From Lycocorax pyrrhopterus obiensis (taxonomy: Eukaryota; Chordata; Aves; Passeriformes; Paradisaeidae), in contig JACSVZ010000007.1 of assembly GCA_014706295.1 (NCBI GenBank), positions 47,382,975-47,446,974 of the forward strand: a DNA stretch of 64,000 nucleotides, written 5' to 3'. Positions 14,401-25,610 of the stretch are shown here, piece by piece. Numbering within the stretch: position 1 is the stretch's first letter; each line of letters starts with the position of its first letter. A program made the translations under genes and the position numbers. Under the pieces are notes generated by a model, which saw only the letters and a program-made list of their open reading frames with translations, had not been told where the DNA came from and searched no databases.

Positions 14401-16429
14401 GTCCCCAGTGAGAGGTTAATCATAGAAAGGTGACCATACAGAGCTCTGGAATCTTTCTGGAAAAACAATCTGGCATGAGCTTTTAAGAATCTGTCAACAT
14501 AAAGAGTGAACCCATTTTTAGTTATACAAATAAGGGAGAAGTGGTATTTATGCTGCAGATGCAAAATGCCCTGTATAACACCAACACTGGAATACTGCCT
14601 TCAGTCCTGGTATCAGTTCTTTAAAAAGAGTACTTAAAATATTAGGTGATGCAGAAACCTAACCTGACAAAAAATCATCTGGAAAGAAAAATTCTTGTTT
14701 CCATCAGGCCCTGCTGACATGACCATAGTGTAGCTTCATAGAGTTGTTACTTATATCAAAGAGCTATTGAATGAGAACCAGAAACAAAGGTTAAGAAGAG
14801 ATAAAATGAAGAATAAACCAAAAATGTTTAGGGGAAAATGAGTTAAACTATATAGCCTGTAATGTACAAATATTCAAGCTAATATATTTTAAAAAATCTT
14901 AATCACTATACTTAGGTCAAAAGATCATATAATTCCTCAGCTCTTCCCATTTCACTAAGTGTAACTGCTTTAAAATCATCATACTTGCTGAGAACTAGAT
15001 GCCTAACTAACTTTGGAGCTTTTAATTACTCAGTAAAAGCCCTGAGGCCGATTCAGAGACCGACTATTTGTTCCATGGTACTAACTTGCCTGATGAGGAA
15101 GAGAAGAGGGAATTGAAAAACAAAATCTTTAGATATCTATAAAGTATTTAATATTTTTTATCCTTTTATCTCTTCTGAATAGATTTATTTGAAAAAATGA
15201 AATGCTTTACTTCATGGTTTACATATTTAACTATTTTTATCATTAGTATTCATCTCCTGCTGTTGCCTAAAAGTGCCAGTCAAGCTTGAGGTCACATTTA
15301 ACAAGGAACTATAAAATACAACAGACAAAACCTGGGAAGGAAATGAGCTCATACCTATAAGAAAAGACATGAAAAAACCTAATCAAAAATAGACAAGTAG
15401 ATTAGTACATTGAAGTGCTGTCTAAATTGGAACTTAGTTTAAAACTTCCGTGGCAAATGGTCACCCTGCTTTCCACTGCTGCCAGATCTTCCAGACTGCT
15501 CATTGGACATCACTTTGCTGAGCCAAGGGTCCACTGTGTGACAGTTGTTTACCTTGCTCACTCAGCTTTTGTAGATGCAGAGGAGGGCATGTACCCACCT
15601 AAAGCTCCAGTTTAAGCGGATGATCACCTGCAATCTCCCCATGTTCCTTGGAGAAGTGCAAATAGTTAAACATCATCAAGCAACTAAATTCAGTGTATAA
15701 TTTTTCCCTCCTTCATATCTTAATATTTTTTTATTCTAGTACTTAAAAAGAATACTATTCTCTAGCCAACTTCTAGACTGGAGGAAAAAAACCATACACA
15801 TATGTATATATTTAATGTTTTTTCTTACTATTTAAAGCTGCACTCTCAGATCTTGTAAGCTAGGTAGAATCAGATCTGAAAAGATTCAAATAAAATGCGT
15901 ACTCTGGAAAAGAACAGAGGCCTGCTAGTGTTCCAATACTCATTCCTCTAAGTCATTCTTGAGACAATGTTCTAGAAGGGACAAAGTAGATACTCTGTGA
16001 CACAGGATTCTGTTTTTATAAAAAGATTAAAAGTTGAGTATTGAAGGTCATGGGCATGTGAATAGGCTAAGAGGTGGTGAGTTGAGCTCTCCTATTTGTC
16101 CAAGGCTGCAAACCCATGGTGCAAACTTGGAAAGAAGTGGCAAATGTCCTCTTTGATGACCGATGCAATTTTCTCCCTGTCTTAAATGTTTATCTTTCGT
16201 GAACAGCCTGCTTGGTTCTCATGCTTTCAAATGCACATCTGCTCATTGCTGTGCAGCTGCCATGTTGCAGCAGAGTTTATGCTTTGAGCTTCACAAGTTA
16301 AGACAGCACTATAAGCACACATCTGAACCCAACATCGCATTCAAAACATATTCTTGCTTGATCTTGATTATTATATTCTTGTTGCCTACACATTCAGCTG
16401 GGTACTACCAATCACCTGTCACGACCTGA
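11496..16429 (-). other. EFCAB11 intron 5: coding-like minus patchwork and AT-rich DNA
   Basis: Intronic. Between about 11.85 and 13.95 kb, short stretches on the minus strand read like charged, Ser/Lys/Arg-rich protein but change frame and contain stops; I could not identify a parent gene (see findings). From 14030 to 14250 the sequence is an AT-only-like island. Around 14540-14640, 'aacactggaatactgccttcagtcctgg' resembles an old CR1 or L3 block. The remainder shows nothing I recognise. Confidence 0.35.
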
Positions 16430-17335
16430 ACTTATTTCAGGACATGGGATAGAAAGGGCGTTACGGTCACTGTTAGACAATCCACATTGTGAGCACTGGA
16501 GTCTTCCCCGCTCCTTTTCTTCCAGCGTCTCTACAGCATTTGACACAGCCAATGAACTATGAATGGCATGTAAAAGAGGCTGACCGTTTTGAAACAGTTT
16601 ATTTCAAGAGGGTCATAATCAGAGAGGAGCAGTAGAAAAATGTTCCTCATGGTTCCCTTTTTCTTCAAACTTATTTAAAATACAGACACAAAGACTGAAA
16701 GAACTAGAAAGGTGTCATGAACTCCACTGAAAACACTATGTGGACTGCCTCAGTACTTGAGCTCATGGATGAAAAGCAGAAAGTGGAAGCAGAAACTGAC
16801 GAAAAGATAAGTCACACCTGGTAGCTGAAGAAATACTTTAAGGAGCTTGTGGCACAGTACCTACTGGCTGATATTACACAACCCCATTTAAACAAGGCAG
16901 TCTGTAATTTAGAACTGATCCTGGACATCTCTTCCTGACAATGAAACAGGTACAAGAATTCATTCCATCTTTATTGTTGGTGATTTGGCCTCTGTAGAAC
17001 ATGCTTTTGTCACCTTTCAGCTGGACTACAGCAATGCAATATCTTGGGCATGAAGCCATTAGCCCTTGGGAAACTCAAAATAGTACAGAACACAGCAGCG
17101 CATTTCCTCTGCAACTGTAAGCACATCAAATCTGCTTTCATCTTCTGCACTGGCTCCTATGAAATACTGAGCCAAATTTTATGTCTTTGTCATTATCTTT
17201 AAAGTGTCCAATAATCCAGGAGCAGAATACCTAAAGGATCAACTGAAAACCTGCAGCTCTGTCCCATTAAGGACAAAACTTATTTTGTGCTGTCAATAGA
17301 GATTTGAGGGAGAATAGTTAAAGCAGCTGAATGCG
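16430..17335 (+). mobile_element. Ancient L2-like LINE relic (reverse transcriptase region)
   Basis: This is a highly decayed non-LTR element, recognised only by motif order. VSTAFDTANEL (16524-16556) matches the LSAAFDTVNH motif of L2-type reverse transcriptases. NLELILDISLPDN (about 16905-16940) matches the NLGVILDSSL block. HAFVTFQLDYSNA (about 16999-17037) matches HAFVTSRLDYCNA, and LKIVQNTAAHFLC (from 17074) matches LQLVQNAAARLL. All occur in the right order and roughly the right spacing on one strand, with frameshifts and stops between them. It is much older than the CR1 copies in the window. The clade could be L2 or an old CR1/L3 relative. Confidence 0.68.
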
Positions 17336-20300
17336 GAAAATCTGCCTAAAACCCAAAGCATCACCAGTTACTATTGAGTACAAGACATACTTTTTTGGAT
17401 CTTAATCTTAGTAACTAGTTCTTTTGTAGTAATAATAAAAACACAGCAGTTTGAAACAAATTCACAAAAAATACAGCAAGGTTTTGCTTGCTGTAATAGG
17501 AGCCAATGAAGAAAATAGAATCACACTTAAGTGTTACCCCTATTTGTTCTGAAAATGACTCGGCTACAAAAATAATGCATAAAATAAGTATATAATATAT
17601 ATAAACATATATATATTTATAAAATATATAAAAATAAGTGTGTAAAAATACCTGAGTATAAGAAAATTTACTGTTTCTTCCAAATGTAGTGGCACTGCCT
17701 GTCTTACGTGAATCCGGATATTCCAGGCCAGTGATGATTAATCTAATTGTAAAAAAAAAAAAAAGCTACAAATGAGAGCAACATATTTTCAAAACCCTCA
17801 GGAAAAACCCCAAAATATTAAGAAGTGATGTAAAAATTTCCAAAACACTTAAAAAGTGCGAGGACCAAAGTGTAATTTATTTTCAGTGGTACAGAATTGT
17901 AAATGTCTAAGAGACCAAGAAAGTAATGCATGTGTTAGGCATTTTTATTAATACCATTTAATTTTTATTAGACAGTAATATATTTAAGATTATAAAAAAA
18001 CCTGAATTTCTTATGCCACATCTCATGTGCAAAGATTAAATTTTTAAAAGGACTGAAAATCCAGAAACACTGTATTCAGCAAAGAAGGAATATAAATGAA
18101 AATTTCTTCAGGGACATATGGATCTTAGCAACTCTGTACAAATTACCAAAATGGAAGCCATACAATATTAACTAAAATATTGGTTTTATCAATAAAAACT
18201 GTTCTGTAATCAATTCAAGTTAGGAATACTAACTGGTGATTATTCAAGTGAAAGCTCCTCTCTTCCATTAAGCCTTCTCTGAAGCATTAAGCTCCCATTC
18301 TCTATACCTAATTCAGGTACAGAAACATTTTGTAATTTCTTAGTTGTATTTATTAGTATCAATGTAAATAAAAGAGTTTGATATTTTACCCGTAGCATAT
18401 CAGTTCCTGTTAGACAGATTGATACTCCAAATGTCACTCAAATATTTGAGTAAGGGAGCAGTTACAAGGAACCATAAGTATATTAACGTTAATGGAAAGA
18501 AATCCACCTGTTTAAACACGGTGATGCCAAAAAGGAGATCAAATACTTTCTATTTCAAATATATAATCACTTCAAACTGAGTTATCCAGTACCATCTTGA
18601 AGTTGATTATAAGATGAAAGAAATGCGACAGAGATGATAATCATTTAATCCCTTAAGAACAGCTATTCTGAAGAGCTTTTCACTTCGTCCACAACAGTAT
18701 TCCAGTATATTACGATCCAGCTAGAAAAGAAGTATAATGATGAGGAAAATCATGTTTCCATCAACAGAGCCTTCACAGTAACATGAAGTCCTACAAAAGA
18801 AACAACACAGGAAAACTGACCACTTTAACAGATCATAGAGTCTTAGATGAATCATAGAGTCTTAGATGAATGTGTCGATGCAGTCCTTGGCAGTGACGAG
18901 TTCATACCATCAGATGTGGTAAGGATTTGTAGCTTCTGATCTCATGTTGCAGAGATTAATCCCTATTTGCCAATCCTGGATGCTGAGGATATATGCACAC
19001 GGCACTGGTACTGACTGCACATTCACTGATATGTTCAAATGAAATCCTAGCTGTGATTCCCACACTGAAGGTGCAGCAGGTGACACATGAATACCCAAGC
19101 AGCTCCGACATGGACTGCAGGAAAAGGCAGTTCAGTTGCTCAAGAGAGAGTTTCAAGGACCCACTGAGGATGCTGGGCTAAGCACAACCTTCCTGTCATC
19201 TTGCTGGAGTTCCTTGTTGCTCACAGACGGTGATGGAGCCCAAGAGAAAAGGCAGGTCTGGCATGTCTTGAGGTCTGCAGGAACTGTAAGTGTTGTTCCC
19301 ATGGAACATTAACACCACTTCCTCCATGGTGAGCAGCAGAACACACTTCAGAAATAACTCACTACAGGGAATTCCCTTTTCTACAATTTAAAAGACCATG
19401 AAAATGACTGTATAACCTTCCAATCAAGTAATTTTTGCTGAGACTGCTTTCACATTTTCAATTTCAATTTTGAAATACTTTGGAGAAACTTGCCTACTAC
19501 GTGAAATGTTATAAAATGTTTTAACCAAATGCTCCTTTGTGGTTGAATAAACACAGAACTAGCATTGCAATTTAACCAGATTTGCCTGGAGTCTAAAAGA
19601 CTAGTTTGAAGAAGAAAACTAGTGAAAATGCCACTAAAGCAACTAGCACAGCAACATTTGATTAAGCTTGACTTGTAAGATCTGCTTTGTATACAGGTTG
19701 CCAAATATTTATAACTAATACCATTTCTTTTTGTAATTTTGCATGTGGTCTAGGGAGGACAACATTCAATAAACAGTATCCTTGTCAAACCACAACACAA
19801 TTTCCTTAAAGAACAAAATAAAACAAAATCAATGGAAAAAATAGGAACTAATATCAGTTACTATGGTACATTAAGGAAACAGTATACATCATAGAGCTCA
19901 GGTTCTTAATACTGCCATGTGTTAACAGCAACTGGAATTAGTACATGCCTCTTGACTGAAGCACAGAGACAGTTATGACAGATTTCTATTAATACTTCAC
20001 TTGGTAGACCTATCACACTGCACCTTCTACCTTCAGATTTACATGACTGATTTCTTAAACTATGCATGAACTGTAATACTATTTTTAAAGATCCAGTTTT
20101 GAGTTTCAGACACAGAACTTCTGCTTTATACAAAAAGGAAGAATGTGGCCTTTTTCTTGCATGCTCTACTAGAAAAAGTAAAATGTCAACAAGACCTCTT
20201 TTTAAAACATTGGCATTCATATGAGATTTTGTAATTTGTTATGTATTTGGCTTTTAATAACTATGACTGTAATAGATAAGAAAGGTAGTGGGAAAGAGTA

Positions 20301-22099
20301 AAAATAACAGGATGATGTTTTCAAATCCAGAATCTGATTAGACTCAGTATAAGTTTTCGCTGGCACTTCAGAGTTTTGCAAAATTCATGCATTCCTACAG
20401 CAATCTATAGAAAGCTACTTCACATTTTATGGATAGATGTTCTGGTACAACTGCACCCTCTAACACCATAAGAGGATTTAAAGCAAAACCTAAATCCATT
20501 TGCATAGCATCTGAAATGAGCTAGCTTTCCCTTTAACCTTATGTTTTCACATTAGAAATGAAGAACATAAATACAAAAATTGCCACACTAGATCAAATCA
20601 CTGTTTTAGCTTGTACCCAATCTTTGGCAGTTATCAATAGAGATACTTCAAGAAAATACACTAGTACATGTCAATAGTTCTAAGAACTGAAACAGGCATT
20701 TAGGGAAGAACAGGACTGTTCCTCCCAGTGCTCAGTGGAATGTGGCTCCCTTATGCTCTAAGTGTTCCTATTTTCTCACATAAGTAAAAAACTACTTAAT
20801 ATAACTTCCTGTACTCATAGGAGTAAAAGACGCGAGCCTTTTCTGACTACTATTGAATTTAGAATTTATATAACATGTTCTGTGTTCGTGCAAGCCTCAC
20901 TGCATTTTTTTCACAAGGTGTTTGTAGTTTTATTACAATAGAAGATAACTGCTACTTTGGAGTTCCTTGACTTTTTTAACATCCTCTCTTTTGTTTCTTT
21001 AATCATGCCTGTTCTTATTAATCTCTTATTTAAGATAACTGATCCCAATCTCTCCAATTTCTTCTCGCGTGAAAGTTTGCCCTTATCTACAGTATTTTTT
21101 GCCTATTTCTGTAATTTTTCCATTAAAAACAAAGCCCTCCCAAGTCAGGAGGTAGAATTTATGTGGTCTAACTTGTCCTCAAAAAGCTCTGTCTAGCTGA
21201 AACCAGTTATCTTGGTTTTATCTAGCCACTAAAGAGAGGGAGAGGAACTTTCTGAGAGGGAGTGATCCCATTCTGCCACAGGCACCTACAATAGGTGGGA
21301 TGAATCATTCCCTGTAAAAAATTCTTAAAAGAAGATGAGAGGTGAGACCATCAGTTTCCATTGAATCACATGGAGCAACCAAAGGAAAGCAGTAACAACG
21401 ATTTACAACATTATACTACAAATATTCCAGTATTGTTTCTTTTCTTGCTCGTTTTACTTCCCAACATCTCCGTATGTTTCTGATATTGCTGAATACAAGC
21501 AGAAGTATTAAATGACACATCTATGACAGTATGGAGATCATTTCCTTGAGAGCTGCTGAATTAATTCAGAATTGAGTATGCACATGACTATTGCAAACCA
21601 TTTCCTTGGCTACATATAAACCTTCATTCTGTAGGTAATGGTGTTCATCTCATTGAGCTAACAATTTCCTTTGAACTGAAGTTGCCATTGATATCTTGAC
21701 AGACTCACAGTCTCAACCAGCATATTATTATCTGACATTTTTTATTAAGCAGTAACTTTGTTATTCTCCCCCTTTTAGTTAATGAATTTATATTAAAATG
21801 CAGGATTTAATAAGCTTCTATCCTACTATTCAAGTCTCATGTGTGTACTCTTTGGTTTCCCAGACGCAGACATATTCCTAACTCCGAGAGTGACCAAAGC
21901 TCTGATCAACATGGAAGCTTGTACGGAGCAAAAAGTAAAATGTCCACAGAAGATCTCTAGTATCTCTGTGGAAAGAAACATATTTTTCCACCCTGAAGTC
22001 CTTTTCTGAATGTCACTGTGCTTTTTCTCCTTCTACATCTGTTAAGGCCAGGTAAAAACGAATTTAAATTAAATACATAAAAGCAGTTAGGTAGACTGG
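17336..22099 (-). other. EFCAB11 intron 5, mid-left
   Basis: Intronic. An AT dinucleotide-rich patch lies at 17580-17640 and a 20-bp direct duplication at 18832-18872. A coding-like stretch of unknown origin spans about 18870-19330 (see findings). Nothing else is recognised. Confidence 0.4.
18832..18872. repeat. Two-copy 20-bp tandem repeat
   Basis: The unit 'atcatagagtcttagatga' occurs twice back to back with no mismatch that I can see. It looks like a recent local duplication. The unit resembles the 'aatcatagaat' tail of CR1 elements, but no CR1 body follows, so the resemblance may be chance. Confidence 0.8.
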
Positions 22100-22990
22100 C
22101 TTTCCCATACCCAAAAGTCCCAAGGAAAGTAATGAGAGCCCATTATTTAGCAGTGTGGATGTAAAAAGATCATGTGAAAAAGGAGGCAACAAATCTGCAA
22201 TGGTGTAGAAGCCCAGAAGATAAGAGGCTGATGTGTATGTTCCAAATGCCGATAGATGTTCGGCTGTGAAGCAAACCATGGACTGTTGGTAATAACAACC
22301 AAGGATTGTTGATAATAACCAAGGATTGTTGTGGGAAAGAACAAGATGTGGCTGGAGAAGGGGCCATGCAGAGGTAGGGCAGCACTTCTCCAGGGCAAAC
22401 GTCCTTGTTCTTGCTCCTGGAGATAAGCACAACACAGTCCAGTGCAAGCACAGGAATGAGACTGAGAAGTGGGCACGGACTGTGGGGGGGATCAAGACCA
22501 CGTAACAGCCCTGAAGCCCTCTGACCCATTTCCAGACAGATCTAAAAGAACAGACTGCACATGATAACTAATTCACATGGAAAACAAGAAACCTCTCTCC
22601 ACGGCAGGGAAAACCTTTCTCTAAAAAGGGTGATGCCCCTAGGACCCTGGACATCCCACCAGCTGGATTAACACCGGAGCCAGGACTGGTGATTTAGTCC
22701 CGTTCTTCCTTACTTCTTTTCTTCTTCCACTCTTTCTTTCTTTCCCTCTTTCTCTCTCTTCTTTTATTCCTCTCTCTCTCTCCCTCTCTTTTCCCTTACC
22801 CCTTCACCCAAAACCCGAAACTGCTATGTGCTAATACATCAGGTCAGGGACTAAAATTCTATGGTGAGTGTGTAATTTACTAATAAAACTTTGTGTGGTT
22901 TTGTGGACCCTCTGACTTTTGTCATTCCTTTCAACCATAAGCATCTACAAATCTTAGGTGCTCCCATCCCCTTAAGGGTGGGACATCACA
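22100..22990 (+). mobile_element. Probable solo LTR of an avian endogenous retrovirus
   Basis: The block has features expected of an LTR. It is less AT-rich than the flanks, with a long pyrimidine-rich tract (about 22700-22800). An AATAAA signal sits at 22881-22886, followed by a GT-rich segment (tttgtgtggttttgtgg), and the end is consistent with ...ccttaagggtgggacatcaca near 22990. An internal duplication of 'ataacaaccaaggattgttg' is seen at 22290-22335. I cannot fix the left edge or a clean target-site duplication, and I do not recognise the family by name. No gag, pol or env remnant lies beside it. Confidence 0.5.
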
Positions 22991-25476
22991 AAAGTTCTAT
23001 GTTTTAGAAAATTTAGTAAATCTTCTATTATGTTGTATCAGTAGTTTATATGTAAATTTATTTAAAATTATATTTCTTTATTAGAATTTGGTTTTCTCAA
23101 TGACAAAAAGTCTCTTTGATCAGACTCAACTGTTTATTTTATGCTGAAATACTGCAAAAATTGTCAAGAGCTCTATAAGCAAAAGACAAAATCAAATGAA
23201 AGCAGAGTAGTAACTAATGTCTATTTTACTATTTAGATATAAATACTATATTCTTTTCCATGAAGGCTTGTAGGTGCTCTGTAAATAAGTTAAATTTCTG
23301 TTTCTCAAAGGAAATCATAGAATTAGAAAGGTACGGCATAAACAGTGGAATGTGTCATTCCACTTAAAAAACTGATATATGAATTTAATAACCAATCATA
23401 GACAGAATCATAAAGAAGAAATATGGCTGGCAAACAGATGGTCTAGTCTAGAACTGGAGGTCTGTGTTCAGTTACTGGTGCTTCTATTTGTTCCATGTGT
23501 GACACTGGCCAAGCCATTTCATCTATTTTCTGTTTCGACCTTCTTATTTACAACACAGAGAGAATGCAACCCTTCACTCCCCAAACCTTTCTCATTATAT
23601 GCATTAGGAGTGGCTGTAAGGCACCCAGATCATAGCCTGAGAACATAAAAGTTCCTAAGAAATTTATGACACTCAACACTAAAGTAATTCATAACTCAAT
23701 AGCCTGAATTATCCTAATCTTAGCATTAAAAATGCAAGAAAACTAAGCTTCTGAATTCCATAGGCAAGTTTCTTGTGATCACAGAAGAAATTGCTCATTA
23801 TTGTTTTTAATGACAAATGCGAAGATATTTATAGAAAATTAATTCAGCTTTTGTGCACTCTGATTTTTTTCTTCACTGTTGATCGTCTGCTTGAAAGGCA
23901 GTATATGCAAATATAGAATGGCTAGGCTGCTTAATTCTCCCTGGAAAGTTAGACACATTATGAAGGGAATTTCATGTTTGTAGAAGAATAGCTTCCCATG
24001 CATTTCCAAATGAGTAAACAGTTTCTTAATTTGGAAATCCAACATCCAGTTGCTGTAAGACAAAGAACTTCTTAGTTTCAGGATATCCGTTCTGATAAAA
24101 TCAGTGTAATATTGTCCCAGATGACATAGTCCAAAACCTGAAAACTTTATGGGAAAAGGTAATATCTTTAATCAGACAGTTGGATAAATCAGGCCAGAAT
24201 TCAGGCATTCAGTTTTATACACAAACACATACATACACGCACACACACATTTATATATATAAACAAAACATTAAAGTCAATACCATAATTTAAATAGACA
24301 TAAGATAAAGGGGGTTTTTAAAAAATAAACAAATTTTTAAAAAGAAAGTAGTACATGTTAGATTTTAGCACATTTGGAGACCACCATTGAAACTTATTTT
24401 AAATGTCACATCTAAACAGCTATTATACATAAAATGCTTAGCTATAGTGAAAAACGATGAGAAATAATGGTCTAAATGTTAAAAGATCAACTATATCTGA
24501 CTTACTCAACTCTTACTAGAGCTTACTAATTCTCAATTTCTATGAAGAATTTACATTTGAATTTTTATTTTGTCAACATGTGACAATAGTGGTAGAACGT
24601 TTGAAGGAAAAATGTTTGCTTACTTTCATTCTACAAAAGCAATTTTGTTCATTGCACCTGACCAGTTTTATCCATTTGTGCAGAATATAGTGCATTTAGT
24701 GTTTTAGAAATTACACTTTCAAAGATGATCAGTCCAATAGAACAAAATATTGAGGTGCTGAAAAGTGTGTAGGTGTCAGTGAGTTCAGGTGGGTAATTAT
24801 GCAAGACAAACATTATACATTTGTAGTAAATGGTATTTACCTTCATTTCATCCAACCACTTTTGTTATAGAGGTGGGTCATGCTTTTAATTTGTAGATCC
24901 TCACATTTTTATTATGCAAACCAATGAAGCAGTAAATTTGTTTGTATTGAAGGGAAAGTTCTGCCCATTGAAACTTTAGTGATAGTGGCATCACAATACA
25001 CGTTTAACCTGGTAACTATGAAAGAGAACAACGAAACTAAATACATATACCCGCTAAGATATATTAAAAAAAATACTGTTAGCCCTTTACTGTGACCTGA
25101 CTGATTCATAGATTGTTCACAGGTCCTAAAGTCACCATATTTTCCAATACTTCCAGTACTTATTAAGTACTTTTGTGCAAATAACATTGTTTAAATAATA
25201 TTTTTTGTACGAATTATTTTAGAGAAAGAAAAACAATCTTTCTCGTGTATGAGTGGGCCAGAAAGCAAATATGCAAGCTAATAAAAAAATAGATCAGTTT
25301 AAAATTTCATCATAGTTAGAAGAAATATGCTACCTGGTTCTCTTCTGTTCACGAAGTGGCATTTGCAGACCAATTCCCATTATCATTCCTTGAATTTTTT
25401 CCTTTCTCTAAATTAGTATTAATCTTTCCAGACTATTGCTTAAATCTTCAGTGCTGTTAAAGAAAATATATTCTTT
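22991..25476 (-). other. EFCAB11 intron 5 with MIR-like relic
   Basis: Intronic AT-rich DNA. Apart from the MIR-like relic listed separately and a short CA/TA-rich run at 24220-24262, nothing is recognised. Confidence 0.45.
23430..23605 (+). repeat. MIR-like CORE-SINE relic
   Basis: The order 'gttcagttactgg', 'tgtgtgacactggccaagccatttca', 'ctattttctgtttcgaccttc' and 'ttatttacaa' follows the core and 3' part of MIR (gggttcgaatcc-like, then tgtgtgaccttgggcaagtcac, then ctctgtgcctcagtttcc, then tcatctgtaaa). Divergence is high, as expected for a SINE active in early amniotes. A MIR relative of the same core is equally possible. Confidence 0.55.
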
Positions 25477-25610
25477 TCCTTCCTTCCTTCCTTCCTTCCT
25501 TCCTTCCTTCCTTCCTTCCTTCCTTCCTTCCTTCCTTCCTTCCTTCCTTCCTTTCCTTCCTTCCTTTCCTTCCTTCCTTTCCTTCCTTTCCTTCCTTTTT
25601 CTTTCTTTCC
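25477..25610 (+). repeat. (TTCC)n microsatellite
   Basis: This is a long run of tandem TTCC units. It is almost perfect from about 25477 to 25550, then interrupted by single-base insertions (ccttt) to about 25610. On the other strand it is a purine-only GGAA repeat. It is intronic, and its length is likely to be polymorphic. Open frames across it are repeat artefacts. Confidence 0.98.

Noticed and set aside
19906..20220. Minus-strand open frame of 104 codons
   Set aside because: No motif, no splice-site support, and AT-rich intron composition. Lengths like this are expected by chance in 64 kb.
22064..22529. Three overlapping minus-strand open frames of 109-145 codons
   Set aside because: They lie on the complement of the probable LTR, all three frames are open at once, and none resembles a known protein. 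This is composition, not coding.
23319..23370. 'aaatcatagaattagaaagg' as an inverted CR1 end
   Set aside because: The first 19 bases resemble a CR1 tail, but the following sequence does not continue into the CR1 body.
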